Positions 23,936 to 32,800 of a stretch of DNA of 64,000 bases are shown piece by piece. Location: NCBI GenBank assembly GCA_030433005.1, contig JAUILQ010000004.1:1-64000 (forward strand). The letters are read 5' to 3'. A program made the translations under genes and the position numbers. Every line of letters starts with the position of its first letter. Positions within the stretch are counted from its first letter, which is position 1. This stretch comes from Alphaproteobacteria bacterium (GTDB taxonomy: Bacteria > Pseudomonadota > Alphaproteobacteria > Kiloniellales > DSM-21159). Under the pieces are notes generated by a model. The model was not told where the DNA came from. It saw only the letters and a program-made list of their open reading frames with translations, and made no database searches.

Positions 23936-26900
23936 CTACTCCGCCGCTCGGTCGTAGCACTCCGGCAAGCCGGGCTCGGCCGCTTCGGCGGCGGGCTTCT
24001 CGACCAGCCCGAACACCAGGGAGGTCAGCGCCGGCAGGAAGGTCAGGGTGACCAATGCCGCGCCCAGGATGCCGAACAGCACGATGGCGCCGACCCCGCG
24101 GTAGAGCTCCGTGCCCTCGCCGGGCATGAAGACCAGCGGCGCCAGGCCGCAGATCGTCGTGATCGTCGACATCGCGATCGGCCGCAGCCGCGAGGCGACG
24201 GCCTCGCGCACCGCCTCGCGCACCCGCAGGCCCTGCTCGCGCACGTTCTCCATCGCCCGGTGGACGATCAGGATCGGGTTGTTGACCACCGTGCCCATCA
24301 GGATCAGGAAGCCGAGCATCGAGATCATGTCGAAGGGCTGGCGCACCGCCTGCCAGCCGACCAGCGGCAGCAGCCCGCCGACGAGGTTGAGCAGCTGCAG
24401 CCCGAGGATGCCGCCGGCGACGCCCAGCGGGATCGTCGTCATGATCAGCAGCGGGTAGCCCCAGTGCCGGAAGATGGCGACCAGCAGCAGGTAGACGATG
24501 GCGACAGCGACGCCGTAGTTCTGCGCGATCGCCGCCTGGGTCGCCTGCAGCTGGTCGCTCGCCCCCGAGATGTCGATGGTCACGGTCCCGGGGATCCGGC
24601 CGCTGTCGCGCAGATGGCCGATCAGCTCCTCGCGAACGCGCTCGACCCCGGTCTCGAGCGCGACATCCTCCGGCGGGATCACGCTCAGCGTCACCGTGCG
24701 CCGGCCGTCGATGCGGCGGATCGTATTGGTGTCGACGCGCTCGACGATCTCGGCGACGGAGCTCAACGGCACGATGCCGCCGGCCGGCGTGTAGAGCGGA
24801 ATCTGGCCGAGCTCGTCGAGCTCGGCCTGCAGGCCCTGGCGGCTGTAGAAGTAGATGTCGATCTTGTCGTCCTCGCGGAAGAACTCGTCGACGTAGGCGC
24901 CGTCGGTCATCGCCGAGATGGTGAAGCCGAGCGCGCCGGGATCGAGGCCGAGCTCGGCCGCGCGCGCCCAGTCGGGCCGGACCTCGACCAGCGGCTGCGA
25001 CAGCGACAGGGTCGCGGGCTGGGCGCGCACCCGCGGATCGTCGAAGACCGCGTCGGCGCGCGCGTAGGCCGCCGAAGCGACGGCGTAGACCTGCTCCAGC
25101 TCGGGCCCCGAGATGTCCAGGTTGACCGCCCGCGTGCCGCCCTGGTTCGAGGTGATGATCGAGCCGCGCGAGGCGAAGGCGCGCATGCCGGGATAGGATT
25201 CGAAGCGCTCGGTGACCGCGGCCATCAGCGCGCCCAGCTGGTCGGGATCGATCGCCTCGGTGATGATGCGCAGGCTGCCCGCCTCGATCGAGAGGTTGAG
25301 GTAGGCCATCGCCGGCACCTCGGTCTCGCCGGCGGCGAAGCGCGCCGGGTCGTCGCCGACGTAGGGCAGGAAGTAGGCCTCCAGCTCGCGGCCGATCTCG
25401 GTCATGGTCGCGAGGTTGTAGCCGGGCGGCGCGTTCATGCGGATGAAGGTCTTCGGCTCCTCGCCCTCCGGCAGGTACTCAGCCGGCGGCGTCAGCACCA
25501 GGTAGACGAAGCCGCTGGCCAGCAGCGTCGCGAGAACCACCGCGACCTGCCGGACGCGGCCGGCGACCAGCCAGCCGACCGCGCGCTCGAGGGCCGCCTG
25601 GGCCTTCGGCTGCGCCCCGGCGCCCCCGCCGCCGCCCGCCTGGTCGGCGCCACGCCGGAAGTCGATGCGCGCGGCGGCGGTCGGGATCACCGTCACGGCG
25701 ACCAGCATCGAGGCCAGGATCGCCGCGGCGACGGCGACCGCGACGTCGGAGTAGAGCTGGCCCGCCTCCTCCTGGATGAACACGATCGGCACGAAGACCA
25801 GGACGGTGGTGAAGGTCGAGGCGACGACCGCCGGCCAGACCTTGCGCACCCCGGCGACCGCGGCGCGCAGGCGGTCGAGGCCGCGGCGCCGCTCGAAGTC
25901 GATCGACTCCAGCACGACGATCGAGTTGTCCAGGGTCATGCCGATGGCGAAGGCGACGCCGGCCAGCGAGATCACGTTGATCGTGCGCCCGGCGGCGAGC
26001 AGCCCGATGAAGGCGGCGATCGTGCAGATTGGAATGCCGACGACGCCGACCAGGGTCGCGCGGCCGGAACGCAGGAAAGCGAACATCACCGCGGTGGCGA
26101 GCAGCGCGCCGAGGCCGAGGTTGATCCAGACGTTGCGGATCGAGGCCTCGACGTAGCCGGCGTCCTCGGCGGTCAGCTCCAGGCGCATGCCCGCCGGCTC
26201 CAGCACCTCCTCGTTGATCGCCGCCATCTCGTCGAGCATGGCGTACTTGACGTCGATGACGTTGGCGCCGGCCTCGCGGCGCACCGACAGGCCGATCACC
26301 GGCCGGCCGTTGACGCTGTCGACCTCGCGGATCTCCGAGTGCTCGAAGCGCACCTCGGCGACCTCGTGCAGGCGCAGCACCGAGTCGCCCTCGCGCCGCA
26401 CGATCAGGTTCTCGATGTCCTCGACCGTCTCGAAGCGGCCGACCGCGCGCAGCAGGTAGCGGCGCTTGCCGCTCTCCAGCTCGCCGCCCGAGAAGTCCTG
26501 GTTGCGCGCGCGCACGGCGTCGCGCACCTCGGCGACGGTGACGTCGCGCTCGGCCAGCGAGGCCGGGTCGAGCAGGACGCGGATCTGGCGCTCTGCGCCG
26601 CCGCCGATCTCGACGCGCGCGACGTCGGGCACGTTCTCCATGCGGTCGCGCACGTTGTCGTCGATGAAGTCGCGCATCATGTCCATGTCGAGGCCGCGCG
26701 GATTGCCCTCGAGCGGCGCGACCCGGAAGTACATGAAGGAGTTCTGCGAGAACGAGGTCGCATAGACCCGCGGCTGGTCGACGTTCTCCGGGTAGTCCGG
26801 CACCTGGTTGAGCGCGTTGTTGACGCGGATCAGCGTCTGCGTGATGTCGACGTCGAAGGGAAACTCCATCTCGATGCGCGCCTCGCCGCTCGAGGCGCGC

Positions 26901-27139
26901 GCGACCAGGCGCTCCATGCCGGGGATCGAGCGCAGGTACTCCTCCTGCTCGATCAGGATCTCCTTCTCGACGTCCTGCGGCGTCGCTCCCGGCCAGGAGG
27001 TACGCACCGAGATCGTCCGGACCTCGAGGTCCGGGATCATCTGCACCGGGATGCGCAGCGCCGCGACCACGCCGACGACGCAGACGATGAGCACGACGAC
27101 GGCGGTCAGCGTGCCCTGGCGGACGATGGAATCGAACAC
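23936..27139 (-). CDS. RND-family efflux pump inner-membrane transporter (AcrB/HAE-1-like)
   Basis: A 1067-residue protein with the RND plan: helix 1 (LTAVVVLIVCVVGVVAALRIP), a large periplasmic porter loop, helices 2-6, a second periplasmic loop, helices 8-12. PVQMIPDLEVRTISVRTSWPGATPQDVE at 32-60 is typical of the family. The helix-4 proton-relay site reads GMTLDNSIVVLES, with Asp-Asn in place of the Asp-Asp of AcrB, a variant known in related pumps. It exports drugs or other toxic molecules by proton antiport. GTG start. The adaptor gene lies 10 bases upstream in the same operon. No outer-membrane factor gene is nearby. Confidence 0.93.
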   Translation of the reverse strand: MFDSIVRQGTLTAVVVLIVCVVGVVAALRIPVQMIPDLEVRTISVRTSWPGATPQDVEKEILIEQEEYLRSIPGMERLVARASSGEARIEMEFPFDVDITQTLIRVNNALNQVPDYPENVDQPRVYATSFSQNSFMYFRVAPLEGNPRGLDMDMMRDFIDDNVRDRMENVPDVARVEIGGGAERQIRVLLDPASLAERDVTVAEVRDAVRARNQDFSGGELESGKRRYLLRAVGRFETVEDIENLIVRREGDSVLRLHEVAEVRFEHSEIREVDSVNGRPVIGLSVRREAGANVIDVKYAMLDEMAAINEEVLEPAGMRLELTAEDAGYVEASIRNVWINLGLGALLATAVMFAFLRSGRATLVGVVGIPICTIAAFIGLLAAGRTINVISLAGVAFAIGMTLDNSIVVLESIDFERRRGLDRLRAAVAGVRKVWPAVVASTFTTVLVFVPIVFIQEEAGQLYSDVAVAVAAAILASMLVAVTVIPTAAARIDFRRGADQAGGGGGAGAQPKAQAALERAVGWLVAGRVRQVAVVLATLLASGFVYLVLTPPAEYLPEGEEPKTFIRMNAPPGYNLATMTEIGRELEAYFLPYVGDDPARFAAGETEVPAMAYLNLSIEAGSLRIITEAIDPDQLGALMAAVTERFESYPGMRAFASRGSIITSNQGGTRAVNLDISGPELEQVYAVASAAYARADAVFDDPRVRAQPATLSLSQPLVEVRPDWARAAELGLDPGALGFTISAMTDGAYVDEFFREDDKIDIYFYSRQGLQAELDELGQIPLYTPAGGIVPLSSVAEIVERVDTNTIRRIDGRRTVTLSVIPPEDVALETGVERVREELIGHLRDSGRIPGTVTIDISGASDQLQATQAAIAQNYGVAVAIVYLLLVAIFRHWGYPLLIMTTIPLGVAGGILGLQLLNLVGGLLPLVGWQAVRQPFDMISMLGFLILMGTVVNNPILIVHRAMENVREQGLRVREAVREAVASRLRPIAMSTITTICGLAPLVFMPGEGTELYRGVGAIVLFGILGAALVTLTFLPALTSLVFGLVEKPAAEAAEPGLPECYDRAAE

Positions 27140-27149
27140 CCCGCCGACC

Positions 27150-28298
27150 CTAGCCGGTGCCGCTGTCGACGCGACGCACGGGCTGGCCCTCGCTCAGCGC
27201 CTCGTTGCCGCGCACCACGACCTCGGTGCCGGCCTCGAGCCCCTCGAGCACCTGCACCCGGCCGTCGAAGGCGCGGCCGAGCTCGACCAGGCGCTCGCTG
27301 GCGGTCGGGCCCTCGTCGCCCTCGACCAGGGTCCAGACCGTCGTGCGCCGGTCGGGATAGCGGATCACCGCGTCGCGCGGCACCACGACGCCGCGCCGCT
27401 CGCTGCCGAGCTCCAGCGTCACCCGCGCCGACATGCCGGGCGTCAGTCCGGCGTCGCCGACCTCCGGGTCGAGGCGCAGCGTGAAGGTCCGCGCGGTCGG
27501 GTCGCTGACCGGCACGCGGGCCAGCACGGCTGCCGGGAACGCGCGTCCGGGGAAGGCGTCGAAGCGTACGGTCACGCCCGGCGCCTCGCCGAGTTCCGGA
27601 AAGTGACGCTGGGGCACCGGCACGTCGACGCGCAGCCGCTCGGTCTCGACCAGCTCGACCACGGCAGTGCCCGGCGACACCCACTCGCCTTCCGTCGCCG
27701 CACGCTCGGCGATGACGCCGGCGAAGGGCGCCAGGATCGTGTGGCGCTCGACCCGGGCGCGCAGGCGCGCCTCCTCGGCCTCCAGACGCTCGACCGCCGC
27801 GCCGGCGATGCGCGCCTGGGCCTGGCGCGCGTCCTGCTCGTTGCGCGGCAGGGTCGAGCGCTCGGCGAGCTGGCGCCCGACCTCGACCTCGCGCCGGGCG
27901 TCGCGCAGCGCCTCGCGCGCCTCCTCGGTCGCGGCCTCGGCGCTCTTCAGCTCCAGCGCGGCCAGCGTCGCGTCGAGCTGGACCAGCGGCTGCCGCGCCT
28001 GAACTCGCTGGCCGAGCGCGACCTCGACGGCCTGGACCAGCCCGCCGACCTCGGTCGAAACCCGCGCCGCGCGCGGCGAGACGACCGAGCCCGAGAGCTC
28101 GACGCGCTCGGGGATCGGACGCTCCTCGGCGCGCGTCACCTCGACGGGCGCGGCCCGGCCACGCGCCTCCTGGGCCCGGGCGTCGCCCGCTCCGCCCAGC
28201 TGCGCTGCCGGCAGGACCAGCAAGGCCGTGGCGAAGGCCCTGGCGAAAGCCCGCGCGGCGCCGAGCCGTCTCGGCCGCGCGCCTGCTCGCTCTGTCAT
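27150..28298 (-). CDS. RND efflux periplasmic adaptor (membrane fusion protein)
   Basis: A 382-residue protein. After an exported N-terminus (residues 1-38, ALLVLPAAQLGGAGDARA) come the split lipoyl halves (RVSTEVGGLVQAVEVALGQRVQARQPLVQLD; HTILAPFAGVIAERAATEGEWV), an alpha-hairpin coiled coil between them (about 95-160), a beta-barrel and a membrane-proximal domain (VVPRDAVIRYPDRRTTVWTL). It links the RND pump to an outer-membrane channel. ATG at 28298 is chosen since it puts the signal peptide near the N-terminus, while GTG at 28313 or further upstream is possible. First gene of the pump operon. Confidence 0.9.
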   Translation of the reverse strand: MTERAGARPRRLGAARAFARAFATALLVLPAAQLGGAGDARAQEARGRAAPVEVTRAEERPIPERVELSGSVVSPRAARVSTEVGGLVQAVEVALGQRVQARQPLVQLDATLAALELKSAEAATEEAREALRDARREVEVGRQLAERSTLPRNEQDARQAQARIAGAAVERLEAEEARLRARVERHTILAPFAGVIAERAATEGEWVSPGTAVVELVETERLRVDVPVPQRHFPELGEAPGVTVRFDAFPGRAFPAAVLARVPVSDPTARTFTLRLDPEVGDAGLTPGMSARVTLELGSERRGVVVPRDAVIRYPDRRTTVWTLVEGDEGPTASERLVELGRAFDGRVQVLEGLEAGTEVVVRGNEALSEGQPVRRVDSGTG

Positions 28299-28489
28299 GA
28301 CCTGGGTCGTCACCCGCGTCTCCGCTCGTGATGTCGGCCGAAGGCGCGGCCGCCCCCGCAACTCGACCGCGCCGCTTCCTAAGACCTATTGCTTGCGGTT
28401 GATCTCTCAATGGCGGATTTGCCGGATCCGGGAGAGCGGCGGCGCCGCGGGCGAGCGGAACCGCGCTTCCGAGGCGCCGTTGTCCCGGC

Positions 28490-29410
28490 ATGTCCTACCG
28501 GCTGAAACGCAAGGAGACGCCGCGCCAGGGCGTGCGCCGGGTCGCCGACGAACAGCTCGGCCGCGCCCTGGAGAGCCTGCGCGAGGCGCCCGACCGCGCC
28601 GAGGCGGTGCACGACGCCCGCAAGCGCCTGAAGAAGCTGCGCGCGGTCGTCCGGCTGGTCCGCGACGAGGTCGGCGAGAAGCACCACCGCCACGTCAACG
28701 CCCGCCTGCGCGACGCCGCCCGGCGCCTCTCGGAAGCCCGCGACGCCGAAGTGCTGGTCGAGACGCTGCAGAAGCTGCGCCGGCACTTCGACGCGGTGAC
28801 CTACGCCCGCGCCTTCGACGGCGCCGAGCGGGAGCTGGCGCGGCGCCGCGACGCGGCGACCCGGGCCCTGCTCGAGGAGGGCGAGCGCGACGAGCAGGTC
28901 GCCGAAGAGCTCGAGGCGGCCCGCGCCGGGCTCGCCGACTGGCCGGTCGACGCCAAGGGCTGGTCGGCCTTCTCGGGCGGCCTGGAGCGGGTCTACCGCC
29001 GTGGCCGCAAGGCCTCGGCCGCCGCCTACGAGAGCGGCCGCGCCGAGGACTTCCACGAGTGGCGCAAGCGGGTGAAGTACCTCTGGTATCACCTGCGGCT
29101 GCTGCAGACGGCCTGGCCGAGCGTGCTCGAGGCGACCGGCGGCGAGGCCAAGCGTCTGTCGGACCTGCTCGGCGACGACCACGACCTGGCGGTGCTGCGC
29201 CGGACCCTGGCCGCCGAGCCCGACGCCTTCGGCCCGCCGCTCGAGCTGGAGGCGCTCGACGGGCTGATCGCCGGCCGCAGCGCCGAGCTGCGCGCCGAGG
29301 CCCAGCCGCTCGGCCGGCGGCTCTACGCCGAGAAGCCGAAGGCCTTCCGCAAGCGGATCGAGGGCTATTGGCGGGCCTGGCAGGACGGCGAAGGCGGCAG
29401 GACGGGCTAG
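28490..29410 (+). CDS. CHAD domain protein
   Basis: A 306-residue, highly charged, all-helical protein with two CHAD halves. Conserved histidines in [13 protein letters not shown] (residue about 44) and [18 protein letters not shown] (about 186) mark the pairs of basic helices that bind polyphosphate. CHAD proteins associate with polyphosphate granules, sometimes with CYTH phosphatases, but there is no CYTH domain here. Its last four bases overlap the end of the convergent purC gene. Confidence 0.9.
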   Translation: MSYRLKRKETPRQGVRRVADEQLGRALESLREAPDRAEAVHDARKRLKKLRAVVRLVRDEVGEKHHRHVNARLRDAARRLSEARDAEVLVETLQKLRRHFDAVTYARAFDGAERELARRRDAATRALLEEGERDEQVAEELEAARAGLADWPVDAKGWSAFSGGLERVYRRGRKASAAAYESGRAEDFHEWRKRVKYLWYHLRLLQTAWPSVLEATGGEAKRLSDLLGDDHDLAVLRRTLAAEPDAFGPPLELEALDGLIAGRSAELRAEAQPLGRRLYAEKPKAFRKRIEGYWRAWQDGEGGRTG

Positions 29411-30393
29411 ACGAAGTAGGGCGCCAGGTTGGCGCGGATCCGCTCCAGGATCGGCACCTCGGCGTCGGGCCAGGCGAAGGCCTCGCCGGTGATCTGCTCG
29501 AAGGCGCGCACGTAGACCTCGGCGGTCGCCAGGATCAGCGCCTCGGGGATCTCCGGGACCGGGTCGCGGTAGGGGTCGCAGCGCTCGGCGACCCAGCTGC
29601 GCACGAAGTCCTTGTCGAACGACTCCGGCCGCTCGCCGGCGGCGAGGCGCGACTCGTAGCTCTCGGCCAGCCAGTAGCGGCTGCTGTCCGGCGTATGGAT
29701 CTCGTCGGCCAGCAAGATGCCGCCCTCGGCGTCGGTGCCGAACTCGTACTTGGTGTCGGCCAGGATCAGTCCGCGCTCGGCGGCCCGCTGCTGGCCGCGC
29801 GCGAAGAGCGCCAGCGCGTAGGCCGAGAGCCGCTCCCACTGCGCGGCGGTCAGCAGGCCGCGCTCCAGGATCTCGGCGGGGCTGAGCGGCTCGTCGTGGC
29901 CGCCGGCCTCGGCCTTGCTGGTCGGCGTGATGACCGGCTGCGGCAGCGCCTGGTTCGGCTTCAGGCCGTCGGGCAGCGTCAGGCCGTACATCTGCCGCCG
30001 GCCGGCCTTGTAGAGCGTCAGGATCGAGGTCCCGGTGGTGCCGGCGAGGTAGCCGCGCACGACGATCTCGACCGGCAGGATGTCGAGGCGCCGGCCGACC
30101 ACGACGTTGGGGTCGGGGTAGTCGAGCACGTGGTTCGGGCAGATGTCGGCGGTCGCCTCGAACCAGTGTCGCGCGGTCTGGGTCAGCACCTGGCCCTTGA
30201 AGGGAATCGCCGCGAGGATCCGGTCGAAGGCGCTCAGCCGGTCGGTGGCGATCAGGATGCGCCGGCCGCCGAGCGGGCCGTCGGGCAGGTCGTAGCTCTC
30301 GCGCACCTTGCCGCTGTGGCGGTTCGGCAGCTCGGGAATCGCGGCGTCGCGCAGGACTTGGTGCGCGCGGGCGGTCAGCAGGTCTCGGTCCAT
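29407..30393 (-). CDS. purC: Phosphoribosylaminoimidazole-succinocarboxamide (SAICAR) synthase
   Basis: A 328-residue enzyme of the long (yeast ADE1-like) form: GKVRESYDL near residue 28, [13 protein letters not shown] near 48, [13 protein letters not shown] near 112, and [11 protein letters not shown] near 210. It joins aspartate to CAIR in purine synthesis. Conserved SAICAR synthase motifs cover the whole length with no interruption. It is a single gene with its promoter in the 170 bases before the DUF3237 stop. That stretch also contains upstream GC-rich sequence without a clear signal. Confidence 0.93.
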   Translation of the reverse strand: MDRDLLTARAHQVLRDAAIPELPNRHSGKVRESYDLPDGPLGGRRILIATDRLSAFDRILAAIPFKGQVLTQTARHWFEATADICPNHVLDYPDPNVVVGRRLDILPVEIVVRGYLAGTTGTSILTLYKAGRRQMYGLTLPDGLKPNQALPQPVITPTSKAEAGGHDEPLSPAEILERGLLTAAQWERLSAYALALFARGQQRAAERGLILADTKYEFGTDAEGGILLADEIHTPDSSRYWLAESYESRLAAGERPESFDKDFVRSWVAERCDPYRDPVPEIPEALILATAEVYVRAFEQITGEAFAWPDAEVPILERIRANLAPYFV

Positions 30394-30564
30394 GAAGCCC
30401 TCGATGAATGACCGGCCCCCTCGGCCTTGCCGGGGGCCGGCGGTGGCACGGCCGCAGCCGGCATAGCATGACCGGCCGTCCGCGCGCGCCGACTAGACTG
30501 CCATGCCGGCCCGAATCGCCCGCGAGGGGATCGCGCGCGCCGGGGCAGGCTGCCGGCGAGCGTT

Positions 30565-31080
30565 CTAGCCCACGCGGTAGAGGGCGATCCGGACCGCCGC
30601 AGGCAGGCGCGCTCCGGTGCCGACGAAGACCTGCCGATTGACCCAGGCATGGCGGGCGTCGCCGGTCTCGAGACGCGCGGTGGTGCGCATGTAGTAGAGG
30701 GCGGGATCGACGGTTTCGCCGCGGCTCAAGCGCTCGATGACGGTAGCCGGCCCGTGACGGTAGCCCCGGTTTCTCACCTCGATCAGCGCGCCGTCGTCGG
30801 TCTGGAAGGCATAGCGCGCGTCGAGTTCGGCGGTGCCGTCGGCCAGGACGGTCTGCCAGTCGGCCCCGATCGCCAGGATGCGCCCGGAAAAGGCGGGGCC
30901 GCTGACCGTCCCCCCGACGATCGGGATGATCCGCCGCGCGCCGCCCCGGCCCTGTCCGAGCTCCCGGACCGGGTCGAGATGAATCTCGAGGTCGCAGAAG
31001 TGGTCAAGCGCGGGAGCGGCGAGCCGGCTTCCGCCGGGCCGGGCCTCGCCGGCCGCCTCCACCGCGTCGCTGCCGCTCAT
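30565..31080 (-). CDS. DUF3237 family protein
   Basis: A 171-residue protein matching DUF3237: a start with FDLEIHLDP-type strand (FCDLEIHLDPVRELG), IIPIVGGTVSGPAFSGRILAIGADW, YAFQTDDGALIEVRNRGYR, and YYMRTTARLETGDARHAWVNRQVFVGTG. The family is a small beta-barrel of unknown function. Members frequently sit in clusters for aromatic or other xenobiotic catabolism. The ATG at 31080 overlaps the marR stop (TCAT on the plus strand), so it is co-transcribed with the regulator and divergent from the TRAP genes. A role in binding or converting the imported compound is inferred. Confidence 0.87.
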   Translation of the reverse strand: MSGSDAVEAAGEARPGGSRLAAPALDHFCDLEIHLDPVRELGQGRGGARRIIPIVGGTVSGPAFSGRILAIGADWQTVLADGTAELDARYAFQTDDGALIEVRNRGYRHGPATVIERLSRGETVDPALYYMRTTARLETGDARHAWVNRQVFVGTGARLPAAVRIALYRVG

Positions 31081-31583
31081 CCCGGCGCCCTCTGGCCCGA
31101 TGCCCCCGGTCCCGGATCCCGGTCCTGCTCGATGTCGAGCAGCAGCCTCAGCATGTGCACCAGCTCGCTGCGCTGCTCGGCGCCGAGGGCCGCCGTCAGC
31201 CGATCCTCGCTGCGCGCGATCAGGGGACGGATGCGGGCGAACCAGGCCAGCCCCTCGGGCGTCGGCTCGTAGATCCGCTGGCGGCTGTCTCCGTCGGGCG
31301 TCGCCCGGCGGATCCGGCCCTCCGACAGCAGCGGCTTCATCGTCGTGGTGACGACCGAAGGCGCCGTGCCCATCGCCCTGGCGATGTCCGAGTGGCTGAC
31401 CCCGGGATTCTGCTGCACCAGTTCGAAGATCATGAACTGCAGCGGGGTCAGGCCCTCGCCCTCGAAGACGGTCTCGAAGGCGGCGTAGGCCCGATTGTAG
31501 GCGTGGCGCAGCAGGTGCCCGACCAGGTCGTGCAGCAGGCCATAGCGCAGCGGCGGGAAGTCGTTGGAGTCGGTATCGGCCAT
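31077..31583 (-). CDS. MarR-family transcriptional regulator
   Basis: A 168-residue winged-helix regulator: dimerisation helices at both ends, helix-turn-helix VSHSDIARAMGTAPSVVTTTMKPLLSEG (about residues 62-90), and a wing with IRRATPDGDSRQRIYEPTPEG. MarR proteins repress divergent promoters until a small, often aromatic, ligand binds. It is transcribed away from dctP, with palindromic sites in the 145-base gap, so it very probably controls both the DUF3237-marR pair and the TRAP/monooxygenase operon. Confidence 0.93.
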   Translation of the reverse strand: MADTDSNDFPPLRYGLLHDLVGHLLRHAYNRAYAAFETVFEGEGLTPLQFMIFELVQQNPGVSHSDIARAMGTAPSVVTTTMKPLLSEGRIRRATPDGDSRQRIYEPTPEGLAWFARIRPLIARSEDRLTAALGAEQRSELVHMLRLLLDIEQDRDPGPGASGQRAPG

Positions 31584-31654
31584 GCGGTCTTTCTGCGGCA
31601 GGCGTGTCGCTTCGATCGACGGAACTCGGCCGACGCCCCGAGGAGGAAACGAGG

Positions 31655-31697
31655 TCGTTTACCGGGTAAACAATCTCGTTTACGATATGAAGTAAAT
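31655..31697. promoter_or_regulatory. Probable MarR operator pair in the marR-dctP intergenic region
   Basis: A perfect palindrome GTTTACCGGGTAAAC (31657-31671, 7-base arms around G) is followed by a looser GTTTAC...GTAAAT site (31678-31697). TCGTTTAC is directly repeated 21 bases apart, two helical turns, so two dimers could bind one face. The sites end about 32 bases before the dctP start, over its likely promoter. Confidence 0.75.
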
Positions 31698-31728
31698 ACC
31701 AAAAAGACCAATTCCAGGGGAGGAAAAC

Positions 31729-32757
31729 ATGCCTTCGACCCGCGTCCTTGCCGCCGCCGCGGCGCTGTGGCTCGGCCTCGCCGGCGTCGCCGGCGCTCAG
31801 GAGGTCACGCTGCGGCTGCACCAGTTCCTGCCGCCGCCGGCGACCCTGCCGGCGAAGGTGCTCAAGCCCTGGGCGGAGTCGATCGAGGAAGCCTCGGGCG
31901 GACGCATCAAGTTCGAGCACTACGACGCCATGTCGCTCGGCGGCCGGCCCCCGGACCTCTACGATCAGGCCCGCGACGGTGCCGCCGACATCATCATGAC
32001 GGTGACGGGCTACACGCCGAACCGCTTCCCGAAGTCCGAGGTCTTCGAGCTGCCCTTCATGATGCGCGGCTCGGTGGCGACCTCGAAGGCCTTCTGGGAG
32101 ATGGTCGAGACCGAGCTCCAGGACAGCGAGTACCGGGAGGTCAAGATGCTCGGCGCCTGGGTCCACGGTCCCGGCGTCATTCACACGGCCGAACCGGTGA
32201 CCCGGCTGGAGGACATGGCGGGCCTCAAGCTGCGCGGCCCGACCCGGGTGATCAACGCGCTGCTCGGCTCGCTCGGCGCGGTTCCCGTCGGCATGCCGCT
32301 GCCCGCCATCCCCGAGGCCCTTTCCAAGGGCGTTGTGAGCGGCACGGTCATTCCCTGGGAGGTGACACCGGCGATCAAGCTGAGCGAGCTGATCGAGAAC
32401 GCCACGGAGTTCTCCGGCCCGCAGGCGCTCTACACGGCGACGATCGTGGCGGCGATGAACCGGGACCGCTACGAGAGCCTGCCCGAGGACCTGCGCGCCA
32501 TCATCGACGAGCACTCGGGCCTCGCCCTCACGACCCTCGCGGCCGAGCAGATGCTTGCCGGCGATGCGCCGGGCCGCGCGCTCGCCGTCGCCAACGGAAC
32601 GCAGGTGGTCACTCTGGACAAGGCCGAGGTGGCGCGCTGGAAGGCAGCCGCCGAGCCCGTCGTCGCCGACTGGATCGGCGAGATGGAGGCACGCGGCATC
32701 GACGGTCGGGCCGCCATCGAGCAGGCGAACGCCCTGATCGACAAGCATCAGCCGTGA
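31729..32757 (+). CDS. dctP: TRAP transporter periplasmic binding protein (DctP family)
   Basis: A 342-residue protein. A signal peptide (VLAAAAALWLGLAGVAGAQ, cleavage near residue 23) precedes a DctP fold: LRLHQFLPPPATLPAKVLKPWAESIEEASGGRIKFEHYDAM over residues 27-67, the hinge and ligand region MAGLKLRGPTRVINALLGSLGAVPVGMPLPAIPEALSKGVV, with the conserved substrate Arg (LRGPTR, near 168). GGGGAGG lies eight bases before the ATG. It captures a carboxylated substrate for the DctQM permease encoded after the intervening monooxygenase gene. The substrate is not determined. Confidence 0.92.
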   Translation: MPSTRVLAAAAALWLGLAGVAGAQEVTLRLHQFLPPPATLPAKVLKPWAESIEEASGGRIKFEHYDAMSLGGRPPDLYDQARDGAADIIMTVTGYTPNRFPKSEVFELPFMMRGSVATSKAFWEMVETELQDSEYREVKMLGAWVHGPGVIHTAEPVTRLEDMAGLKLRGPTRVINALLGSLGAVPVGMPLPAIPEALSKGVVSGTVIPWEVTPAIKLSELIENATEFSGPQALYTATIVAAMNRDRYESLPEDLRAIIDEHSGLALTTLAAEQMLAGDAPGRALAVANGTQVVTLDKAEVARWKAAAEPVVADWIGEMEARGIDGRAAIEQANALIDKHQP

Positions 32758-32800
32758 GCCGGCCGATGCCTGCCAGGGGGGCGGCCCCCCGGCGCCGGCC

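Noticed and set aside
24260-27484. A 1074-residue open frame on the plus strand
   Set aside because: It is antisense to the RND pump, rich in Arg/Asp/His/Gly repeats with no recognisable domain, and explained by the pump's codon use.
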